A stretch of 34,807 nucleotides of DNA from a virus. Positions 30,286-34,807 of the stretch are shown here, in pieces; the first letter of the stretch is position 1; each line of letters starts with the position of its first letter. The position numbers and the translations under genes are program-made. Below the pieces are notes generated by a model. It was given only the letters and a program-made list of their open reading frames with translations, made no database searches and was not told where the DNA came from. Where the stretch lies: positions 1-34,807 of IMG/VR virus record IMGVR_UViG_3300042392_000113. One strand, 5' to 3'.

Positions 30286-31361
30286 GTAACTTAACCGTGC
30301 GGCAAGGATTCCTGCCGACAACATTCTCAGAGGCAAAGGAGTTTGCTTCCGAGTTGGCGAACAGCAATCTTGTCCCGAAGAACTACGCAGGCAAGCCGCT
30401 GGATATTCTGGTGGCGATCCAATGGGGAACCGAAATTGGACTTGCTCCGATGCAAGCTTTGCAAAACATCAGCGTCATAAATGGCAAGCCGTCAGTCTAC
30501 GGTGATGCAGCGATGGCACTGGTGCAGGCACACCCAGCCTGTGAGGGCGTAGAGGAGTTCTTTGAGGACGCAGGGACACCGAACCCTGTCGCAGTCTGTA
30601 TCGCCCACAGAAGGGGGCGCAAGCCTGTTACAGCACGGTTCTCAGTGGAAGATGCCAAGCGGGCAGGACTGTGGAACAAACAGGGACCGTGGACTAGCTA
30701 CCCCAAGCGGATGTTGCAGATGAGAGCCAGAGGTTTTGCCCTGCGTGATGCCTTCCCAGATGCGTTAAAGGGACTCATCACCACCGAGGAGGCAGCAGAC
30801 TACCCGTCAGATGCCAAGCCAGCAGAGGTAAAGGACATCCCACGCAATCCATTGGATGCTATCGCTCCACCAAAATTGATAGAGGAAACCTATGAGGTAC
30901 TTGAGACAGAGAGCCAGCCAGATGCCGACACACCGGAGCCAGAGGCAGAGGCGGCAGTCGTGGTTGAGGAGGTTGTCATCGTTCAGGACGCTGCTCCCGT
31001 GGAAGGGGAGGCGGTCGCTAGTCCAGTCGTTTCGCAGGAAACTGGTGCCGAATGGCCTCTCTTTGTGCCGGGGAAGGAACCCATACCCTACGGCTCGATG
31101 GATACGTGGCTGGTTGAGTACAACAAACTCGCCGATCAAGTCACGCAATCGGGCAAGGCAGCACCGCGCACCCGGATGACTAAGCTTCGGGAACTACGGG
31201 AAGCCAATGAACCCACCATCAAGCGGCTCGATACGATGGTGCGTGTAGTATTAACCCAAGCGTACCAGACCCGGCTCGGGTACTTAGGCGCAAAGATGAA
31301 AGAGGAAGAGGGTCAACCAGATAACGTGAGGACAGACAATGGACTACAACGTCAAGCTTGA
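30282..31361 (+). CDS. RecT-family single-strand annealing protein
   Basis: This 359-aa protein is close to RecT-like annealases. The signature EIGLAPMQALQNISVINGKP (about residues 51-70), then VYGDAAMALVQAH, SVEDAKRAGLWNKQGPWTSY and MRARGFALRDAFPDALKGLI. A flexible acidic linker (about 205-250) joins a helical C-terminal domain of about 100 residues that is unusual for the core family and may be a phage-specific partner-binding part. ATG 30282 was chosen over a longer frame because it overlaps the exonuclease stop and has AAGGA 7 nt upstream. Confidence 0.88.
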   Translation: MSNLTVRQGFLPTTFSEAKEFASELANSNLVPKNYAGKPLDILVAIQWGTEIGLAPMQALQNISVINGKPSVYGDAAMALVQAHPACEGVEEFFEDAGTPNPVAVCIAHRRGRKPVTARFSVEDAKRAGLWNKQGPWTSYPKRMLQMRARGFALRDAFPDALKGLITTEEAADYPSDAKPAEVKDIPRNPLDAIAPPKLIEETYEVLETESQPDADTPEPEAEAAVVVEEVVIVQDAAPVEGEAVASPVVSQETGAEWPLFVPGKEPIPYGSMDTWLVEYNKLADQVTQSGKAAPRTRMTKLRELREANEPTIKRLDTMVRVVLTQAYQTRLGYLGAKMKEEEGQPDNVRTDNGLQRQA

Positions 31362-31566
31362 ACTAGCCAAAGAATACTTGCGAAGTAGGAAGAAACTCAT
31401 CAGCGAACAGATCACAAATGATCCAAACCGCTTCATCCCAACCGCAGCCGTAGAGACAGATGTTAAAAGGACAATCAATGAATACAGAATATCCACCAGA
31501 AAAAATAAGGAAACCGGCTCATCGACTATTCGATTTTTTGATAAAAAATTATCGTCTAAAAAATGA
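31339..31566 (+). CDS. Small helical basic protein, overlapping both neighbours
   Basis: This 75-aa, Lys/Arg-rich helical protein (MDYNVKLELAKEYLRSRKKL) starts inside the end of the annealase gene (23-nt overlap) with GAGG 7 nt upstream. Its last 89 bases overlap the HTH gene in another frame, so either the overlap is genuine or the true C-terminus is shorter than read here. Strong positive charge suggests nucleic-acid binding. No family recognised. Confidence 0.55.
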   Translation: MDYNVKLELAKEYLRSRKKLISEQITNDPNRFIPTAAVETDVKRTINEYRISTRKNKETGSSTIRFFDKKLSSKK

Positions 31567-31708
31567 CAATGCACTGGCAGATGCGCTTGATGTAGTGCCG
31601 TCTGTTATCTCCAAAGTCAGATCCGGTAGACAAGTCACAGCGTCCCTCATCCTGAAGGTTCACGAGAAGTACGAGATACCCATCCGTGACATCAAGGTGC
31701 TGCTATGA
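31478..31708 (+). CDS. Small helix-turn-helix regulator (Cro/XRE-like)
   Basis: This 76-aa protein has a clear HTH: RLKNDNALADALDVVPSVIS (residues 26-45) with A-L-A-D-A-L as first helix and S-V-I-S-K-V-R-S-G as recognition helix. The rest is short, as in Cro-type repressors. The start ATG at 31478 follows AAAAGGA with 6-nt spacing, and an earlier in-frame ATG at 31460 lacks a ribosome site. Its stop overlaps the next start (ATGA). It could switch off early transcription or control the divergent region. There is no paired larger repressor, so lysogeny is not implied. Confidence 0.82.
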   Translation: MNTEYPPEKIRKPAHRLFDFLIKNYRLKNDNALADALDVVPSVISKVRSGRQVTASLILKVHEKYEIPIRDIKVLL

Positions 31709-31884
31709 CCAAGCTAGAAAACACAGGCATTCGCTGGTGTACCTCATGCAATAGTCACCGGGAAATACAGGGCGGCTACTGGAAGAAGTGCAACAAGACA
31801 AACCGATGGGTATGCAGTCCATGCAAAGAGCGTAAGTCACCCAGCTTCTACGGGAAAAGTAATGCGCTGCCTGCATTGTATTAA
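31705..31884 (+). CDS. Small zinc-ribbon-like protein (two CxxC)
   Basis: This 59-aa protein has CTSC (residues 12-15) and, after about 25 residues, CSPC (37-40) with an extra Cys in KKCNKTNRWVC. It therefore has enough ligands for one structural zinc. Trp/Lys-rich flanks fit nucleic-acid binding. ATG overlaps the HTH stop (ATGA). No named family recognised. Confidence 0.68.
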   Translation: MTKLENTGIRWCTSCNSHREIQGGYWKKCNKTNRWVCSPCKERKSPSFYGKSNALPALY

Positions 31885-32071
31885 CTACAACCTGCGAGAC
31901 TACCCCTCCCATGCAAAGGTGGGGTACGGCAGGTGCATGGCAGCAGACTTGCAAAAAGATGGGGCTGTGTTCATGTCAATCGCAGCAGAAGTAGATTGCG
32001 ATGGATACAGCCCTGCTAAGGACGGCATAGTTTTCAAACGTGAGGAGTGGTATGAGAGCCGCAAAGGTTGA
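31862..32071 (+). CDS. Small CxxC phage protein
   Basis: This 69-aa protein begins MRCLHCINYNLRDYPSHAKV and has GYGRCMAA and EVDCDGYSPA further on. That is a four-Cys layout (CxxC, then two single Cys) known to recur in short phage proteins that open with M-x-C-x-x-C-x-x-F/Y-N-L-R-D. The ATG lies 23 bases inside the preceding zinc-ribbon gene. Probable zinc binding; function unknown. Confidence 0.7.
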   Translation: MRCLHCINYNLRDYPSHAKVGYGRCMAADLQKDGAVFMSIAAEVDCDGYSPAKDGIVFKREEWYESRKG

Positions 32072-32366
32072 TGACAATCAAAAGGAAATAGTGAAAGCCT
32101 TGCGGCACATGGGCTGCTTTGTTCAGCATCTGCATGGCGTAGGTGCTGGCTGTCCTGATCTACTGGTGGGATACAAAGGATTCAATATCCTGCTGGAGAT
32201 CAAGGACGGAACCAAGTCACAATCCCAACAGAAGCTAACCTCAGACCAGATTATCTGGCACAGGGATTGGCGAGGGCAGGTGGATATTGTCAACAGCGTA
32301 GACCAAGCCATCCTCGCAGTGCTACGGGTAGCCAGAGACTTGTCCGACTTGGATGACCTCAAGTGA
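32052..32366 (+). CDS. VRR-NUC-type nuclease
   Basis: In this 104-aa, minimal PD-(D/E)XK domain the catalytic residues are visible: D36 in GAGCPDLLVGYK, and E49-x-K51 in ILLEIKDGTK, followed by a Gln-rich motif SQSQQKLTSDQIIWH. Stand-alone VRR-NUC proteins occur in many phages and may resolve branched DNA, though the substrate of this one cannot be read. The ATG at 32052 is in frame 4 nt behind AGGAG. It overlaps the preceding gene by 20 nt. Confidence 0.85.
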   Translation: MRAAKVDDNQKEIVKALRHMGCFVQHLHGVGAGCPDLLVGYKGFNILLEIKDGTKSQSQQKLTSDQIIWHRDWRGQVDIVNSVDQAILAVLRVARDLSDLDDLK

Positions 32367-32401
32367 GCCTGTGGCGTAAACGACAAGTGGAGGAGTTAGA
32401 A

Positions 32402-32611
32402 ATGCAAACAGAGAAGCAGGATACCCTGCCCGAATCATTAGCCGTTATTTGGTACGCCATCATCGCTTGTGCCTCATTGGTGATGGTGATACTCATAGCC
32501 TTACAGCCGCCCCCTACTTACCGCAACATTTGTAATGTGGCAGAGATCAGTCCAGACGTTACACCACAGGAGCGTGAGCGTTGCCGTCAGATCCGAGGAC
32601 ACAAACTCTAA
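32402..32611 (+). CDS. Small single-span membrane protein
   Basis: This 69-aa protein has one membrane segment at about residues 12-33 (LAVIWYAIIACASLVMVILI) and a periplasm-side or cytosolic tail YRNICNVAEISPDVTPQERE that is recurrent among phage small membrane proteins. The ATG at 32402 has GGAGGAG 6-7 nt ahead, so I prefer it to an upstream GTG. It lies between the two nuclease-like genes. Function unknown. Confidence 0.68.
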   Translation: MQTEKQDTLPESLAVIWYAIIACASLVMVILIALQPPPTYRNICNVAEISPDVTPQERERCRQIRGHKL

Positions 32612-33030
32612 TGCGTCCAATCTATGAGACAGACGCTGATCTACAGCGCGAGAAGGAAGTACAGGAAGCACTGTTCCTCATGTGGGAGGTAGACTTTCAC
32701 AAGCTGCCTCGTGCCTACCATGTAGACTGGATGCTGACCAAGAGAGGAGAGGCCAAGGCATTTGCTGAACTCAAGTGCCGCAACAATCCTCGCAGTCAGT
32801 ACCCAACCCTGATGCTGTCCATGCACAAGTGGATGCACGGCAAGGCAATGGCACAGGAGATCGGCGGCAAGTTCTTAGTCATCGTCAAGTGGAGCGACGG
32901 TATCTTCTACCACACACAGGGCTGGTGCGATGTAACCTATGGAGTCGGAGGCAGGAAGGACAGGGGAGACAGTCAGGATATAGAACCAGTTGTCCATATC
33001 CCGACTGACTACTTCAAGCGGGTTACTTAG
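32611..33030 (+). CDS. PD-(D/E)XK-like nuclease-fold protein
   Basis: This 139-aa protein keeps the core of the restriction-endonuclease fold: Glu-rich helix QREKEVQEALFLMW, D39 in HVDWMLTKRG, and E53-L-K55 in AFAELKCRNNPRS, then a helix LMLSMHKW and strands KFLVIVKW. It may be a resolvase-like or DNA-end-processing enzyme and follows the VRR-NUC gene closely. ATG 32611 overlaps the previous TAA by one base. The stop lies 8 bases inside the converging Rz gene. Confidence 0.72.
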   Translation: MRPIYETDADLQREKEVQEALFLMWEVDFHKLPRAYHVDWMLTKRGEAKAFAELKCRNNPRSQYPTLMLSMHKWMHGKAMAQEIGGKFLVIVKWSDGIFYHTQGWCDVTYGVGGRKDRGDSQDIEPVVHIPTDYFKRVT

Positions 33031-33499
33031 GCATTAAGGATTCGTACTGGGCGCGGCATTGCTTGAGGAGGGTGACGGCTTCTGCTCCTCGGGCAGCTTC
33101 CCTTGCAAGAAATTCTCCATCCTCTTTAGAAAGTCCTGCTCCAGTACATACTGTGGGGGTGCATCCAGCACTGGTGGTACTGGGCACGGTACTGATCGTG
33201 TTGGTGGTGCGACTCGGGCGGTCCCGCAGGCTGTTAGCAAGGGCAGTAGAGCGAGCATTAAGATTCCGAATTTCAAGATCCTTCTCCTGTCTCAATCGGT
33301 CTGCGGTCTGCTGCATTAGCTTCTCTCGCTCCCGTGCAATCTGCTGATCACGGGCGTGAATAGTCTCAAGCTCCGCACGTTCAGCATCCCATTTTGATTG
33401 GACCTGCAAGCGGCCTGATTCCTCCCCTCGCATGTACCCATAAGCGCCAGCCGCCGCGGCAGCAATCATGACGGCCAGCGCAGTGTAGGCGATGTTCAT
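33023..33499 (-). CDS. Inner-membrane spanin Rz-like
   Basis: This 158-aa protein has an N-terminal membrane anchor (about residues 4-22, YTALAVMIAAAAAGAYGYMR) and a long periplasmic helix (about 30-85) with many Glu/Arg/Gln, followed by a Ser/Thr/Pro linker and a helical end. That is the i-spanin plan. An Rz1-type lipoprotein gene lies wholly inside it in another frame. ATG overlaps the previous stop by 3 nt. The gene end converges on the last early gene. Confidence 0.85.
   Translation of the reverse strand: MNIAYTALAVMIAAAAAGAYGYMRGEESGRLQVQSKWDAERAELETIHARDQQIAREREKLMQQTADRLRQEKDLEIRNLNARSTALANSLRDRPSRTTNTISTVPSTTSAGCTPTVCTGAGLSKEDGEFLAREAARGAEAVTLLKQCRAQYESLMPK
33034..33276 (-). CDS. Outer-membrane spanin Rz1-like lipoprotein nested in Rz
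   Basis: This 80-aa lipoprotein has a signal peptide MKFGILMLALLPLLTACGTA with lipobox L-T-A-C (residues 14-17, Cys17). The mature part is Pro-rich (RVAPPTRSVPCPVPPVLDAP), typical of o-spanins. The gene sits completely within Rz in another frame, the classic nested Rz/Rz1 layout. Together they fuse inner and outer membrane at the last step of lysis. Confidence 0.85.
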   Translation of the reverse strand: MKFGILMLALLPLLTACGTARVAPPTRSVPCPVPPVLDAPPQYVLEQDFLKRMENFLQGKLPEEQKPSPSSSNAAPSTNP

Positions 33500-33660
33500 T
33501 TTGGCGGGACCTTAGTTCCGTCCAGCTTCTTATGCATCTTCACCATCTTGCAAACTTCGACTTCTTTTCCCTTTTGCTTTTCCTTGTGGCAAACCTTTTT
33601 AGTTTCAGCAGCAAATAAAACTAATGGCACAAAGGCCAGAATCGCGATTAAGGTTTTCAT
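33496..33660 (-). CDS. Small exported Lys-rich protein of the lysis cassette
   Basis: This 54-aa protein has a signal peptide MKTLIAILAFVPLVLFAA (residues 1-18) and a basic mature part TKKVCHKEKQKGKEVEVCKM with two Cys and an end KKLDGTKVPPK. Its ATG overlaps the holin-like stop and its TGA overlaps the Rz ATG, so it is translated in the lysis chain. A periplasmic lysis helper is possible. I know no tested function. Confidence 0.7.
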   Translation of the reverse strand: MKTLIAILAFVPLVLFAAETKKVCHKEKQKGKEVEVCKMVKMHKKLDGTKVPPK

Positions 33661-34076
33661 TCATCTCTCTCCGGGTGGGGTGGTTGAATAGGCGCAGGTT
33701 TGCCAGCGTAGCCAGCGGCAACAGGATCTCCCTCGCTGCGTACTGTGGTCACTGTAGTGGTCACAACGGGCGCAGGCTTGGGTGGTGGTGCATCTTTAAA
33801 ATCAGCAGCAGTCGAGATGCCGGGCGGCGGGACGAAGGCATCCTTACCCTTGACGGCAATGAGGGTTGCCAGCGCGCCGAGTATGTACTTGGACATATCC
33901 GACAACAGCAGGAAAAAATTCTTATCTGCCGGAGCCATGCCCGACATTGGCTGGGTGACAAACACCACCGAGTACATCGACAGACCTGCCATGATGACCA
34001 AGATTAAGCAGAAGGTAATCCCGATGGTAAACTTCAGTAGCGAATTCAGTTGTTCTTCTGTGGCTTTCAAGATCAT
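33657..34076 (-). CDS. Holin-like membrane protein
   Basis: This 139-aa protein has two predicted membrane segments (about residues 15-40, FTIGITFCLILVIMAGLSMY, and 63-76, KYILGALATLIAVK) and a long Pro/Thr-rich, charged C-terminal tail. Size, topology and place between the endolysin and the spanin genes are what one expects of a holin that lets the endolysin reach the wall. The tail is longer than in classic holins. Its ATG overlaps the lipoprotein stop and its stop overlaps the next gene (ATGA). Confidence 0.7.
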   Translation of the reverse strand: MILKATEEQLNSLLKFTIGITFCLILVIMAGLSMYSVVFVTQPMSGMAPADKNFFLLLSDMSKYILGALATLIAVKGKDAFVPPPGISTAADFKDAPPPKPAPVVTTTVTTVRSEGDPVAAGYAGKPAPIQPPHPERDE

Positions 34077-34267
34077 GGCTTTACCTTTTCAGGTTGAGTA
34101 ACGTCTTCAGGACAAGTGCCGGTTGCAGTGCAAATAGGTGGTTTGCATTCTGTAGTCTCCCAGTTCTTTGGGTCTTGGCAAGGATACCTAAACCGATCAC
34201 TGCAAGCACTAGCCGCCCAGCACATGCAGAGCATGAGCGTAATGTTTCTTACGATCTTCAAGTCCAA
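34073..34267 (-). CDS. Small lipoprotein of the lysis cassette
   Basis: This 64-aa protein has a signal sequence with lipobox-like A-S-A-C (WAASACSDRFRYPCQDPKNW) and a Cys-rich mature part (PPICTATGTCPEDV). I chose TTG at 34267 because GGAGG lies 5 nt ahead. An in-frame ATG at 34279 has no ribosome site and gives a less typical signal. It overlaps the endolysin end by 59 nt. The C-S-D-R-F-R-Y-P motif recurs in lysis-region lipoproteins. Role unknown. Confidence 0.65.
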   Translation of the reverse strand: MDLKIVRNITLMLCMCWAASACSDRFRYPCQDPKNWETTECKPPICTATGTCPEDVTQPEKVKP

Positions 34268-34807
34268 TGGTGCCTCCATTAATTCGTTTGGTCATAGTCA
34301 AAATGTCGCCGGCATCAGCCAGCTTATTCAGGCTTGTTTGCTCCCAGTACCAGCAAGCACTTTGTGCCGCGCCTTCAAATGTCTGCATGTACTCAGACGC
34401 TTCCTCTGGCGTGATACCCAGTGAAGATGCAAACCAGAAATAATTATCTTTGCCAGTGACTTGGATTAGACCGCGGCCCTTGTACCGAGCACCATCTCCT
34501 GAAGACTCCGGGCCATTGCCCATGCGATTGGCATAGACCTTGTTTGCAATCTTGTCTGGTTGCCGGGCATAAGCATTGGCGGTTGTTTGATCTTTAAAAT
34601 ACTTATCAAAAGTTTTTAGTAATCCAGCAGCACTGTAGTTCAGGTTTTCTGTTAGCCATACGAATCCGCCAGACTCATGGCCACACTGCGCCATGAATGC
34701 AGCGATGCGCTTTGGTGTATTGATTTCGTAATCTTCAGTCAATGACTTGCCGGACAACTCAGTCTGCTTTCCGAACAGCGCGTCGTACCATTGCTGTGGG
34801 TACTTAG
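34209..34807 (-). CDS. GH19-type endolysin, 5' end cut by window edge
   Basis: The frame stays open to the right edge. The visible protein of about 198 aa is a glycoside hydrolase 19 (chitinase-type lysozyme): YPQQWYDALF, then INTPKRIAAFMAQCGHESGG with the first catalytic Glu in H-E-S-G-G, NLNYSAAGLLKTF, the second acidic site region PESSGDGARYKGRGLIQVTG and INGGTIGLEDRKKHYAHALH at the end. It cuts the glycan of the cell wall. A TTG at 34757 could start a shorter version but would remove conserved sequence, so the true start is most likely beyond the window. Its end overlaps the lipoprotein start. Confidence 0.9.
   Translation of the reverse strand, partial: KYPQQWYDALFGKQTELSGKSLTEDYEINTPKRIAAFMAQCGHESGGFVWLTENLNYSAAGLLKTFDKYFKDQTTANAYARQPDKIANKVYANRMGNGPESSGDGARYKGRGLIQVTGKDNYFWFASSLGITPEEASEYMQTFEGAAQSACWYWEQTSLNKLADAGDILTMTKRINGGTIGLEDRKKHYAHALHVLGG

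Noticed and set aside
31478-31708. Evidence for a temperate lifestyle from the HTH regulator
   Set aside because: No integrase, no larger CI-like repressor and no attachment-site-like repeats were found. A lone Cro-like protein does not show lysogeny.

Overview
The window looks like most of a tailed-phage genome, or a phage contig, with a short-tailed (podovirus, T7-type) virion that infects a Gram-negative host. The evidence is a T7-gp8-like portal, gp11-like and gp12-like tail tube proteins, a run of large ejection-protein candidates, a tail fibre with a T7-type N-terminus, and a lysis cassette with nested Rz/Rz1 spanins, which only make sense in a host with an outer membrane. No phage RNA polymerase, DNA polymerase, integrase, tRNA or rRNA gene was seen. 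The visible promoters are sigma70-like (TTGCRY-N16-TACAAT), so host RNA polymerase is probably used. The host genus cannot be read from the sequence. A freshwater betaproteobacterium is only a guess from the general look of the genes.

Layout. A long leftward (minus-strand) block runs from about 27.5 kb to 1. In transcription order it holds: a ribbon-helix-helix protein and a winged-helix protein, a terminator, a roughly 440-bp non-coding gap, an SSB-like protein with an acidic IPF tail, a cysteine-rich exported peptide, a possible structured leader, small terminase, a small conserved gene, large terminase, a second promoter, several small head-associated genes, the portal, a cupin, a Bbp19-like protein, scaffold, a strong terminator, a dedicated promoter, major capsid with a small partner, another terminator, tail tube A and B, three or four ejection proteins, the tail fibre, a 1013-aa multidomain adhesin, small tail or fibre accessory genes, and membrane proteins.

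A rightward (plus-strand) early block runs from 27.6 to 33.0 kb. It holds small leader genes that share a repeated ribosome-binding cassette, a Gp88-like cysteine protein, an internal terminator, a YqaJ-type exonuclease with a RecT-type annealing protein, a small HTH regulator, two CxxC proteins, a VRR-NUC-type nuclease and a second PD-(D/E)XK-like protein. The last early gene meets the lysis cassette tail to tail with an 8-bp overlap.

The lysis cassette (33.0-34.8 kb, minus strand) holds a GH19 endolysin cut by the window edge, a lipoprotein, a holin-like protein, a small exported protein and Rz/Rz1. At the left edge a new minus-strand gene opens with ATG at bases 8-6, and at the right edge the endolysin has lost its start. 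If the genome is circular or circularly permuted, the leftward block would run through the edge straight into lysis.

How it works together (inference): divergent promoters around 27.5 kb set the early programme. Exonuclease plus annealing protein supply recombination-dependent replication or concatemer formation. The leftward block then packages DNA and builds the T7-like particle, with the capsid pair insulated by its own promoter and two terminators to raise its dose. Lysis comes last. The least familiar parts are the 8-cysteine exported peptide, the possible RNA element ahead of the terminase genes, the shared translation cassette, and several overlapping or nested small genes.
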